Origin: Flavobacteriaceae bacterium | Lineage (GTDB): Bacteria; Bacteroidota; Bacteroidia; Flavobacteriales; Flavobacteriaceae | Reading direction: 5' to 3' | NCBI GenBank assembly: GCA_027068695.1 | Contig: JAMOMG010000042.1 | Coordinates: forward strand, 1 to 10,439 | DNA length: 10,439 nucleotides | Shown: positions 1 through 6,249 of the stretch, piece by piece | How positions within the stretch are numbered: position 1 is the stretch's first letter | How the letters are laid out: each line of letters opens with the position of its first letter | The notes under the pieces: model-generated | Databases searched by the model: none | What the model was told of the DNA's origin: nothing | Seen by the model: the letters and a program-made list of their open reading frames with translations, nothing else | Translations under genes and position numbers: made by a program

Positions 1-624
1 CGTTTAACAGAAAAATATTCAAATGGACGTTTAGGATACATCCATATTCAGGGAATGAATTGGACAAGTTTTGAACGTTTTGAGCGTGAATTAACAGCTG
101 CCGGATTGGGAAAAGAAGGTATTGTTATTGATGTACGTTATAATGGTGGCGGATGGACTACAGATTATTTAATGGCCGTTTTAAATGTTAAACAGCATGC
201 GTATACAATTCCTAGAGGAGCTGCAAAGGATCTTAAAAAAGAGCATGAAAAATTTAAAAGTTATTATCCTTATAGTGAGCGGTTACCATTAGCGGCATTA
301 ACAAAACCTTCAATAGCTTTATGCAATCAAAATAGTTATTCTAATGCTGAAATTTTTTCACATGCTTATAAAGAATTAAAAATCGGTAAATTGGTTGGCA
401 CACCTACTTTTGGCGCTGTTATATCTACTGGAGGACAAAATTTAATTGATGGTTCTTATATAAGAGTTCCTTTTAGAGGTTGGTATGTAAAATCTTCTGG
501 TAAAAATATGGATTTTACACCTGCTACTCCTGATATTATTGTAAATAATAATCCTGATGATAGAGCTAAAGGAAAAGATTCTCAACTAAAAAAAGCCGTA
601 GAAGAATTACTTAAACAGTTATAA
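1..624 (+). CDS. Tricorn-like S41 family serine protease, C-terminal part (5' end outside window)
   Basis: The reading frame is open from the first base and has no start in the window, so only the last 207 residues of a longer protein are seen; tricorn-like proteins of this phylum are usually about 1,000 residues. The visible part is the S41 catalytic core. It contains a core strand followed by DVRYNGGGW (codons near 130-165), then NSYSNAEIFSH near 330-363, whose serine (codon 340-342) aligns with the family nucleophile, then GTPTFGAV, and a C-terminal PDIIV followed by NPDD and a charged helix. Family members degrade peptides and are often exported, but the N-terminus that would show a signal peptide is missing. 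The triad glutamate usually found in a segment like NMEN..PD appears here as aspartate (NMDFTPATPD). An intrinsic terminator follows directly. The family assignment is firm; the substrate is unknown. Confidence 0.88.
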   Translation, partial: RLTEKYSNGRLGYIHIQGMNWTSFERFERELTAAGLGKEGIVIDVRYNGGGWTTDYLMAVLNVKQHAYTIPRGAAKDLKKEHEKFKSYYPYSERLPLAALTKPSIALCNQNSYSNAEIFSHAYKELKIGKLVGTPTFGAVISTGGQNLIDGSYIRVPFRGWYVKSSGKNMDFTPATPDIIVNNNPDDRAKGKDSQLKKAVEELLKQL

Positions 625-627
625 AAT

Positions 628-655
628 AAAAAAGGGGGAATACCCCCTTTTTTTT
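628..655 (+). terminator. Intrinsic terminator after the S41 protease gene
   Basis: A perfect GGGGG/CCCCC stem (634-638 with 643-647) closes a four-base AATA loop. It is extended by A/T pairs and followed by an uninterrupted run of eight T (648-655). It starts four bases after the protease stop codon. Six A on the left side would give a T run on the other strand, so it may also stop minus-strand transcription. Confidence 0.93.
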
Positions 656-750
656 AGTCATATTTCCCCTCAACTATTTTAGGTGATAATCTTAATTTTG
701 GGATAGGGAAAAGAGAAGTATATTTTTGTGAATTAATGGGAAATTGCAAT

Positions 751-782
751 AAAAACCTCACGGTATCGCGAGGTTTTTTTTT
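751..782 (-). terminator. Intrinsic terminator downstream of tRNA-Ala
   Basis: AAAAACCTC (751-759) pairs with GAGGTTTTT (770-778), with a further CG/GC pair inside and a GTAT loop. On the minus strand the hairpin is followed by five T and lies just past the tRNA 3' end, where the transcript from the stress protein and tRNA genes should stop. Nine T on the plus-strand side make it potentially bidirectional. The 95 bases between this and the previous terminator hold no gene that I can support. Confidence 0.8.
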
Positions 783-798
783 ATAACAATTATTAATG

Positions 799-872
799 TG
801 GAGAAGATGGGAGTCGAACCCACGACCTCTTGACTGCCAGTCAAGCGCTCTAGCCAACTGAGCTACATCCCC
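799..872 (-). tRNA. tRNA-Ala (anticodon GGC)
   Basis: The reverse complement folds as a 74-nt cloverleaf: acceptor strand GGGGATG, D stem GCTC/GAGC, and anticodon arm CTTGA-CTGGCAG-TCAAG, which puts GGC at positions 34-36 with T33 in front. The T arm is GTGGG-TTCGACT-CCCAT, then 3' acceptor strand CTTCTCC and discriminator A73. The G3-U70 wobble pair, the main alanine identity element, is present and confirms the anticodon reading. The 3' CCA is not encoded (CAT follows). Position 6-67 is a U-U mismatch. The gene lies 9 bases after the stop codon of the stress protein gene on the same strand, so it may be transcribed with it; I see no clear promoter of its own. Confidence 0.96.
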
Positions 873-881
873 AATTTGATT

Positions 882-1676
882 TTATAAATTTCCTTTTAAA
901 ATTAATAAAGGAATTCTACTTTCAAAATCTACTTTTTTAATGTGATTTTGTTCCCAAAGTTTATTGAAAAATCCTCGTTTTCGTCTTATAACACAAATCA
1001 TATCAGGATTAACTTCAAGTAAATGTTCTAACACTCCTTGAAAAACCGTTGCGTTTTCACTGTTTGTAATAGTATCTGCAATAGTTTCGAAACCTTTATG
1101 TAATGAGTTGTCTTCAATTGTATTATGAGGAGTAATTACATGTAATAAATTTACTTTGGTATTAAAGTTTTTCACTAAATCTTCCAATGGTTCTAAAACT
1201 TTTGGTTTTCTAATTAAACCTGAACGTATGCTTAATAAAATGGTTTTAATTGCCTTAAATTTATATCCTTTTGGTATAATTAACATAGGTAATTCTGTTT
1301 GCTTTACCAATCCACCTGTTATTCTACCTAAATAAATAGATGAATCAGCTGCACTATTTTTTGCTGAGGCAATTATTAAATCTACATTTAAAAGTGTAGC
1401 AACTCTATTAATACTATCAACTATCTGACCCTTAACAGGTTTGGCAATAATTTCAATTCCTTTTTTATCAACGTTTGCTAAAACATGTGCTAATTCTTCC
1501 TTACTATTTTTTTCTAAAAGCTCATCCATATTTTTTAAAGCTCCCGCAACTTTTGTAGTACCAAAAACCTGAATTACATATATTTTAGCATTAACAACAG
1601 ATGCAAAATCTATAGCATATTGCAAAGTGCAAATTGCTTTTTCAGAATCACCTAAAGGAACTAATATTGATTTCAT
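882..1676 (-). CDS. Universal stress protein (UspA family), two tandem Usp domains
   Basis: The 264-residue product holds two Usp domains. The first, about residues 1-137, begins with MKSILVPLGDSEKA and ends ELPMLIIPKG. The second, about 141-264, begins AIKTILLSI and ends IPLLILKG. Usp proteins are cytoplasmic Rossmann-like proteins induced in starvation and stress; some bind ATP. Neither half shows the full ATP-binding pattern GxxG-x9-G(S/T): only the late Gly pair (residues 121-122) of domain 1 is visible, so this may be a non-nucleotide-binding type. The frame stays open upstream to an ATG at 1739, but that ATG lies inside the ahcY terminator hairpin and upstream of a good -7 promoter element (1707-1714), and the Usp fold starts at the internal methionine, so I place the start at 1676. 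Confidence 0.9.
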   Translation of the reverse strand: MKSILVPLGDSEKAICTLQYAIDFASVVNAKIYVIQVFGTTKVAGALKNMDELLEKNSKEELAHVLANVDKKGIEIIAKPVKGQIVDSINRVATLLNVDLIIASAKNSAADSSIYLGRITGGLVKQTELPMLIIPKGYKFKAIKTILLSIRSGLIRKPKVLEPLEDLVKNFNTKVNLLHVITPHNTIEDNSLHKGFETIADTITNSENATVFQGVLEHLLEVNPDMICVIRRKRGFFNKLWEQNHIKKVDFESRIPLLILKGNL

Positions 1677-1706
1677 AGAAATAGTATTAAAATGATTTTC
1701 CAAAAA

Positions 1707-1714
1707 CAAATATA
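1707..1714 (-). promoter_or_regulatory. -7 promoter element for the stress protein gene
   Basis: The minus strand reads TATATTTG, a perfect match to the Bacteroidota -7 consensus TAnnTTTG. It lies 30 bases before the chosen start codon, giving a predicted leader of about 25 bases. The nearest upstream TTG (complement of 1730-1732) is only 15 bases away, short for the usual -33 spacing, so the upstream half is uncertain. Confidence 0.6.
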
Positions 1715-1747
1715 AAAAAAGCTTTATAGCAATTGCCATAAAGCTTT
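1714..1747 (-). terminator. Intrinsic terminator of ahcY
   Basis: AAAGCTTTAT (1718-1727) and ATAAAGCTTT (1738-1747) form a perfect 10-bp stem around a short self-complementary core (GCAATTGC, 1729-1736). On the minus strand the hairpin starts 19 bases after the ahcY stop codon and is followed by a run of T (complement of 1714-1720). It separates ahcY from the stress protein gene, whose own -7 element begins right at the end of the T run. Confidence 0.9.
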
Positions 1748-1766
1748 AAAATATTATATATATTTA

Positions 1767-3083
1767 TTAATATCTATAGTAATCTGGCTTATAAGGCCCT
1801 TCAACTTTTACACCTATGTAAGCTGCTTGGTCTTCACGTAATGTTTCTAATTCAACACCTATTTTGGCTAAATGTAAACGGGCTACTTTTTCATCTAAGT
1901 GTTTAGGTAGCATGTAAACTTTATTTTCATAAGCTTCTCTATTATTCCACAGTTCTAACTGAGCCAAAGTTTGGTTTGTAAAAGAATTACTCATTACAAA
2001 ACTTGGGTGTCCCGTTGCGCAACCTAAATTTACTAAACGTCCTTCAGCTAAAATAATAATTTCTTTTTCACCAATCGTATATTTATCTACTTGGGGTTTT
2101 ATTTCAACTTTAGTATTTCCATAATTTTTGTTTAACCAGGCCATATCTAACTCATTATCAAAATGGCCAATATTACAAACAATTGTTTTATCTTTCATTT
2201 TTTCAAAATGTTTTGCCTGAACAATGTCTTTATTTCCAGTAGTCGTAATAATAATATCAGCATTAGCAACAACAGTATCTAATTTTTTCACCTCAATACC
2301 ATCCATTGCCGCTTGTAAAGCACAAATAGGATCTATTTCAGTAACAGTTACAATTGCTCCAGTTCCTTTAAATGATGCCGCAGTTCCTTTCCCTACATCT
2401 CCATAACCACAAACTACAACTCTTTTTCCTGCTAACATAATATCTGTGGCTCTTCGAATTGCATCAACAGCACTTTCTCTACATCCATATTTATTGTCGA
2501 ATTTAGATTTAGTAACAGAGTCATTCACATTAATTGCTGGCATAGGTAATGTTCCCGCAATCACTCTGTCATATAAACGGTGAACTCCAGTGGTAGTTTC
2601 TTCAGATAACCCATTAATTCCTTTTGCTAACTCTGGATATTTATCCAATACCATATTGGTTAAGTCACCTCCATCATCTAAAATTAAGTTTAAAGGTTTT
2701 TTGTCTTCTCCAAAAAATAGTGTTTGTTCAATACACCAATCGAATTCTTCTTCATTCATACCTTTCCAAGCATATACTGAAACTCCAGCTGCAGCAATGG
2801 CAGCAGCAGCCTGATCTTGTGTAGAAAATATATTACAAGAGCTCCAAGTAACCTCAGCACCTAAATCAACCAAAGTTTCAATTAAAACCGCTGTTTGAAT
2901 TGTCATATGCAAACAACCTGCTATTCTGGCTCCTTTTAGAGGTTTCTTCCCTTTATATTCTTCTCTTAAACTCATTAGCCCTGGCATTTCAGCTTCAGCT
3001 AATTCAATTTCTTTACGCCCCCAGTCTGCTAAATTTATATCTTTTACTTTATATTTTACGTAAGTTGATGTTTCTGTACTCAT
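1767..3083 (-). CDS. ahcY: Adenosylhomocysteinase (S-adenosyl-L-homocysteine hydrolase)
   Basis: The product is a full-length 438-residue cytoplasmic enzyme. It splits S-adenosylhomocysteine reversibly into adenosine and homocysteine, removing the inhibitory by-product of SAM-dependent methylation. Both family signatures are present: [16 protein letters not shown] near residue 82, and the NAD-binding [12 protein letters not shown] near 222-233. Substrate and catalytic positions are intact: His59, the DDGGD stretch 136-140, EETTTG from 161, and TKSKFDN 191-197 with Cys201. The protein ends KPDYYRY, the C-terminus typical of the family that completes the NAD site of the neighbouring subunit in the tetramer. 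The start is the first ATG, with the usual polar N-terminus. A -7 element lies about 55 bases upstream and a strong terminator follows, so it is probably a single-gene transcript. No SAH riboswitch fits in the short leader. Confidence 0.98.
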   Translation of the reverse strand: MSTETSTYVKYKVKDINLADWGRKEIELAEAEMPGLMSLREEYKGKKPLKGARIAGCLHMTIQTAVLIETLVDLGAEVTWSSCNIFSTQDQAAAAIAAAGVSVYAWKGMNEEEFDWCIEQTLFFGEDKKPLNLILDDGGDLTNMVLDKYPELAKGINGLSEETTTGVHRLYDRVIAGTLPMPAINVNDSVTKSKFDNKYGCRESAVDAIRRATDIMLAGKRVVVCGYGDVGKGTAASFKGTGAIVTVTEIDPICALQAAMDGIEVKKLDTVVANADIIITTTGNKDIVQAKHFEKMKDKTIVCNIGHFDNELDMAWLNKNYGNTKVEIKPQVDKYTIGEKEIIILAEGRLVNLGCATGHPSFVMSNSFTNQTLAQLELWNNREAYENKVYMLPKHLDEKVARLHLAKIGVELETLREDQAAYIGVKVEGPYKPDYYRY

Positions 3084-3108
3084 ATTTATTAAATTTGTCT
3101 TTTATTTA

Positions 3109-3128
3109 AAACTAACTAAAATTAGTTT
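3109..3128. repeat. Inverted repeat in the ahcY leader
   Basis: AAACTAA (3109-3115) and TTAGTTT (3122-3128) are perfect 7-base arms around CTAAAA. An alternative nested palindrome CTAA-AA-TTAG (3116-3125) shares the same bases. By the predicted start site it lies inside the ahcY leader and just upstream of the opposite gene's promoter. It could be an operator or a weak RNA hairpin; no regulator can be named. Confidence 0.4.
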
Positions 3129-3159
3129 GTAGATTTTGCAAAAGTACAAAATACCTTTG
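3126..3159 (+). promoter_or_regulatory. Promoter of the phosphopantetheinyl transferase operon
   Basis: TACCTTTG (3152-3159) matches the Bacteroidota -7 consensus TAnnTTTG exactly. A TTTG at 3126-3129 lies 22 bases upstream, within the usual -33 spacing. Only nine bases separate the -7 element from the ATG at 3169, so the predicted leader is just a few bases long. Confidence 0.6.
3139..3146 (-). promoter_or_regulatory. -7 promoter element of ahcY
   Basis: The minus strand reads TACTTTTG, a perfect TAnnTTTG match, giving a leader of about 50 bases before the ahcY ATG. No TTG lies at the expected -33 distance. It is only five bases from the -7 element of the opposite operon promoter, so polymerase binding at one should hinder the other. 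Confidence 0.5.
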
Positions 3160-3168
3160 AGATTATAA

Positions 3169-3807
3169 ATGCCTTTATTCAAAACCATTAAACCAACTAA
3201 TAATTCTTCAATATTCATATGGAAAATTGAAGAGTCTTTTGATGAATTACTAAAAAATACAGCTTTAACCGATAACAGCAAAGAAAGGTTGTTTTCAATG
3301 AAATCTGAATTGCATCAACGTGGATTTTTAAGTGTACGTCATTTACTGAAAGAAGCAGGGTATTCAGACTTTGATTTATTTTATAACGGAAACGGAAAAC
3401 CTCATTTAACTGATAATAAATACATCTCCATAACACATTCTTTTACTTTTTCTGCTATTATTATTAGTGATGGGGAAGTTGGTATTGACATTGAAAAAAA
3501 TAGAGAAAAGATAAAAATAATTCAGCATAAATTTGTAAATTTTGAACGAGGTTTTATTCATAAAAATGATGATTATATTGAACAACTAACCGTAATTTGG
3601 GGAGCTAAAGAGTCTCTTTATAAAATTTATCCATATGGAGGTTTAACCTTTAAAAATGATATTGACATTAACCCTTTTCAAATTTCTGATAAAAAAACCA
3701 CAGGTTATATTAAAGTAAAAGATTGGGACAAAAAATACGACATTCGCTTTGAACAACTTGAAAATTTTACGCTTGTTTATGCTTTAGACCCCAATAATGA
3801 TGACTAA
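3169..3807 (+). CDS. 4'-phosphopantetheinyl transferase superfamily protein (Sfp type)
   Basis: This 212-residue protein should move the 4'-phosphopantetheine arm from coenzyme A to a conserved serine of acyl- or peptidyl-carrier proteins, making them active. The Sfp-type motifs are in order: NGKPHL near residue 75, ISITHS at 86-91, VGIDIE at 104-109 with the Mg-binding Asp107 and Glu109, and WGAKESLYK at 144-152 with Trp144, Lys147, Glu148 and Lys152. The length fits a compact Sfp-type enzyme. It is the first gene of the five-gene plus-strand operon and overlaps the next gene by 11 bases. The carrier-protein partner is not in the window; it may serve fatty-acid ACP or a secondary-metabolite or lipid pathway. 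The family is clear, the target unknown. Confidence 0.9.
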   Translation: MPLFKTIKPTNNSSIFIWKIEESFDELLKNTALTDNSKERLFSMKSELHQRGFLSVRHLLKEAGYSDFDLFYNGNGKPHLTDNKYISITHSFTFSAIIISDGEVGIDIEKNREKIKIIQHKFVNFERGFIHKNDDYIEQLTVIWGAKESLYKIYPYGGLTFKNDIDINPFQISDKKTTGYIKVKDWDKKYDIRFEQLENFTLVYALDPNNDD

Positions 3808-4507
3808 ATCTATTTTAGCACATATACAAAAATCTTCAAAAAAAGGTAAAAAGATATTAGCTGTTTTATTAGACCCAGATAAAACTTCTGTGCTAAATAT
3901 TCCTTCAATATTAAAAAGAATTGTAAAATTAAAAGCTAATTTCATATTTGTTGGAGGAAGTTTTGTAAAAAATGGAACTACAGATTTATTTGTAAAAAAA
4001 TTAAAAAACCATACCAAAATACCTATTGTTTTATTCCCTGGAGATTATTCTCAGGTAACCAACAACGCTGATGCTTTATTATTTTTATCATTGCTTTCGG
4101 GTAGAAATCCTGAATATTTAATTGAGCAACAAATTAAAGCAGTTCCATACCTAAAAAACTCAACTCTAGAAATTATACCTACTGGTTATATTTTAATAGA
4201 TGGGGGCACACATTCATCTGTCTTAAAAATCAGTAATACAATGCCTATTTCCCAAGAAAATACCGAATTGGTTATTGCAACTGCAATTGCAGGAATGTAT
4301 AAAGGGAAACAATTAATATATCTAGAAGCTGGAAGCGGAGCTAAAAATCCTATAAACTTAAATTTAATTAGAAAAGTAAAACAACAAATTTCAATTCCTT
4401 TAATTGTAGGTGGTGGTATAAAATCTACCCAACAAATAAAGATGACTTTTGATAGTGGTGCAGATATTGTTGTTATAGGAAATGCCTTTGAAAACAACTT
4501 ATTATGA
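3797..4507 (+). CDS. Geranylgeranylglyceryl phosphate synthase family protein (GGGPS/PcrB)
   Basis: This is a 236-residue TIM-barrel prenyltransferase. The family joins sn-glycerol-1-phosphate to a polyprenyl diphosphate, the first ether-bond step of archaeal lipids; bacterial members exist in Bacillus (PcrB) and in Bacteroidota. Visible motifs are LLDPDK at residues 24-29 (metal/diphosphate side), FVGGS at 51-55, LFPGDYSQV at 79-87, SLLSGRNP at 98-105, IIPTGYIL at 126-133, YLEAGSGA at 175-182, and GGGIKS at 205-210 binding the glycerol phosphate. All key blocks are intact. Two adjacent ATGs (3797 and 3800) could start it; both lie in the end of the preceding gene, suggesting coupled translation. 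It overlaps the next gene by ATGA. Chain length of the prenyl donor and the fate of the product in this phylum are not settled from sequence. Confidence 0.93.
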   Translation: MMTKSILAHIQKSSKKGKKILAVLLDPDKTSVLNIPSILKRIVKLKANFIFVGGSFVKNGTTDLFVKKLKNHTKIPIVLFPGDYSQVTNNADALLFLSLLSGRNPEYLIEQQIKAVPYLKNSTLEIIPTGYILIDGGTHSSVLKISNTMPISQENTELVIATAIAGMYKGKQLIYLEAGSGAKNPINLNLIRKVKQQISIPLIVGGGIKSTQQIKMTFDSGADIVVIGNAFENNLL

Positions 4508-5214
4508 ATGATTTAATTAACTTTTTCACTGAACCATACCAAACAGCAAGTGCTTTCAATATTTCGTTAGAATTTATTGCTGCTTTATTTGGGGTAATTA
4601 GTGTTCTTTATGCGAAGAAAGAAAATATTTTAGTTTTCCCAACGGGAATTATTAGTACAGCCATATATGTCTATCTACTTTCTCAATGGAACCTTTACGG
4701 AGACTTAATTATTAATATTTACTATACAATAATGAGTTTGTACGGCTGGTATATGTGGAGTAAAGTAATTGATAATAAACAGCACCATATACCAATATCT
4801 AGAACTAACAAAACTGATAAGATAAAAGCATTTGGAATTTTTACCTTTACATCAATTTTTGTGATAGTTGTTTACAGGTATTACAATGTAATGCCTAACA
4901 ACTTAGGGTTTATCGATAGTGTTAATTATGCTATTACTAAACTTACTTCAGGAAATTTAACTAATTTTAGGCAAGGAACACCCTATTTGGATACTTTTAC
5001 AACTGGAATATTTTTTGCCGCTATGTGGCTAATGGCAAACAAAAAAATAGAAAATTGGATACTGTGGATTGCGGGGAATATTGTTTCTATTCCATTATAT
5101 TTTGTAAAAGGATATGGTTTCACAGGAATTCAATACAGCATATTTTTAATTTTAGCAATACAAGGATATTTTGCATGGAAAAAAAACTTAAACAACAAAA
5201 ATCAAACATTATAA
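4504..5214 (+). CDS. pnuC: PnuC-family vitamin transporter (nicotinamide riboside type, possibly thiamine)
   Basis: This is a 236-residue inner-membrane protein with seven clear hydrophobic segments, at about residues 20-37, 42-60, 66-86, 108-128, 163-182, 184-202 and 206-226. PnuC-family signatures are the aromatic SLYGWYMW block (residues 79-86), PYLDTFTTG (160-168), and the last two helices with IENWILW, IPLYFVKG and GYFAW. PnuC proteins move nicotinamide riboside by facilitated diffusion, and a cytoplasmic kinase traps it; close relatives (PnuT) carry thiamine and others riboflavin. It starts within the stop of the preceding gene (ATGA) and its 3' end overlaps the kinase gene by 40 bases, supporting a functional pair. 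A longer polar stretch, about residues 129-160, sits between helices 4 and 5. The substrate cannot be decided from sequence alone. Confidence 0.88.
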   Translation: MNDLINFFTEPYQTASAFNISLEFIAALFGVISVLYAKKENILVFPTGIISTAIYVYLLSQWNLYGDLIINIYYTIMSLYGWYMWSKVIDNKQHHIPISRTNKTDKIKAFGIFTFTSIFVIVVYRYYNVMPNNLGFIDSVNYAITKLTSGNLTNFRQGTPYLDTFTTGIFFAAMWLMANKKIENWILWIAGNIVSIPLYFVKGYGFTGIQYSIFLILAIQGYFAWKKNLNNKNQTL

Positions 5215-5825
5215 AGGTTGTACTGTTTGGACCAGAAAGTACTGGAAAAACAACACTCTCAAAACAATTAGCTAGACATTATAATACTGTTTGGGCTCCA
5301 GAATTTGCTCGTGAATATTTACAAAACAAATGGAATAACGAACGTAAAACATGTCAAAATTCAGATTTATTACCTATAGCTAGGGGGCAAATGGAGTTAG
5401 AAAATGATTTAGCCCAAAAAGCCGATAAAGTACTAATTTGCGATACTGATTTATTGGAAACTAAAGTGTATTCAGAAGAATACTACGGAGGCTATGTAAA
5501 TGCTGAATTAGAGAAGGCCGCAATACATAATACTTATGATTTATATTTACTTACTTATATTGATACACCTTGGGAAAAAGATGATTTAAGAGACCGTCCT
5601 GAACTTCGTTTGGAAATGTTTAAGGCCTTTGAAAATGCTTTAATAAAATATAAGAGACCCTATATTTTATTAAAAGGAGATAAAAAAACTCGATTTACAA
5701 AAGCAGTAAAAAAAATTGATGAGATTTTAAATTCAAAACAAAATTTACAAAGTTTTTCAGATAATTTAATTGATTTAGATTTACATTTTATACATCAACA
5801 AAATATAGATTTTAACAATCAGTGA
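5175..5825 (+). CDS. NadR-like P-loop kinase (ribosylnicotinamide-kinase type domain)
   Basis: The 216-residue product resembles the C-terminal kinase domain of NadR without its adenylyltransferase half. It shows a Walker A motif GPESTGKTT (residues 19-27), EFAREYL shortly after, CDTDLLETKVYSE near the middle (the substrate-site block of NadR kinases), and DTPWEKDDLRDRPELR (matching the D-PW-DDLR element). A tail of about 25 residues has no recognisable domain. The expected role is ATP-dependent phosphorylation of the compound brought in by the PnuC-type transporter, trapping it in the cytoplasm. The frame is open further upstream to 5025, but that part is out-of-frame pnuC sequence; the ATG at 5175 is the last before the P-loop and leaves a normal lead-in. 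It overlaps pnuC by 40 bases. The substrate could be nicotinamide riboside or another vitamin such as thiamine. Confidence 0.88.
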   Translation: MEKKLKQQKSNIIKVVLFGPESTGKTTLSKQLARHYNTVWAPEFAREYLQNKWNNERKTCQNSDLLPIARGQMELENDLAQKADKVLICDTDLLETKVYSEEYYGGYVNAELEKAAIHNTYDLYLLTYIDTPWEKDDLRDRPELRLEMFKAFENALIKYKRPYILLKGDKKTRFTKAVKKIDEILNSKQNLQSFSDNLIDLDLHFIHQQNIDFNNQ

Positions 5826-5828
5826 TAA

Positions 5829-6233
5829 ATGGATAATGAAAAAATTATAAAAGAACTTAAATTTAAAGCCAATAGAAGCAGTGGGTCTGGAGGACAACAC
5901 GTAAACAAAGTTTCTTCAAAAATTGAATTATCTTTTGATATTGAAAACTCCTCTGAACTTACAGCTGAGGAACAAGAATTATTGTTAAAAAACTTAAAAA
6001 CAAGACTTACAAAAGAAAATATTTTGTTGTTACAATGTGATGAAAGTCGAAGTCAGCACAAAAATAAAGAAATTGTTATTAAACGTTTTTTACAACTTAT
6101 TATTAAAGGGTTAAAAATTCCTAAAAAAAGAAAATCAACAAAACCAACCAAATCAAGCATCCAAAAGCGTTTAGAAAAAAAGAAAAAACAAGCATATAAG
6201 AAAGCACTTAGAAACAAACCTGAAATGTTGTAG
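5829..6233 (+). CDS. arfB: Alternative ribosome-rescue factor, ArfB/YaeJ-type peptidyl-tRNA hydrolase
   Basis: The 134-residue product has the class I release-factor GGQ catalytic motif (GSGGQHVNKV, residues 19-28; GGQ 21-23) but no stop-codon recognition domain. It ends in a long basic tail (residues about 95-134, rich in Lys and Arg). This architecture matches ArfB, which enters the A site of ribosomes stalled on broken mRNA, places its tail in the empty mRNA channel and releases the nascent chain. Its length is close to the E. coli protein. It starts three bases after the kinase stop, with a second in-frame stop (TAA) directly before the ATG. It is last in the operon and convergent with the oxidoreductase genes. 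It has no obvious link to vitamin uptake, so its place here probably reflects operon packing. Confidence 0.93.
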   Translation: MDNEKIIKELKFKANRSSGSGGQHVNKVSSKIELSFDIENSSELTAEEQELLLKNLKTRLTKENILLLQCDESRSQHKNKEIVIKRFLQLIIKGLKIPKKRKSTKPTKSSIQKRLEKKKKQAYKKALRNKPEML

Positions 6234-6249
6234 CAACTTTCTCTTTTAT
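6222..6249 (+). terminator. Possible weak terminator spanning the end of arfB
   Basis: GAAA-T-GTTG (6222-6230) can pair with CAAC-TTTC (6234-6241), with one bulged T and the arfB stop codon TAG in the loop, followed by a T-rich stretch. The two convergent genes leave only 12 bases between their stop codons, so any terminator must overlap coding sequence. The stem is AT-rich and weak. Confidence 0.3.

Noticed and set aside
654..857. A 67-codon minus-strand frame starting MARALDWQSRG
   Set aside because: It reads through the tRNA-Ala gene and a terminator hairpin; this protein string is a typical false translation of a tRNA.
1677..1739. Longer N-terminus for the stress protein
   Set aside because: It would start inside the ahcY terminator hairpin and upstream of the predicted transcription start; the Usp fold begins at the later Met.
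2224..3109. Several plus-strand frames of 60-74 codons
   Set aside because: All lie antisense to ahcY, have low-complexity or unnatural composition, and no promoter or start signal of their own.
3084..3168. SAH or SAM riboswitch upstream of ahcY
   Set aside because: The predicted leader is only about 50 bases and has none of the conserved riboswitch core sequences, only a short AT-rich inverted repeat.
5025..5174. Longer N-terminus for the NadR-like kinase
   Set aside because: These codons are the out-of-frame 3' part of pnuC, rich in Cys, Phe and Ile, and do not look like kinase sequence; the ATG at 5175 precedes the P-loop normally.
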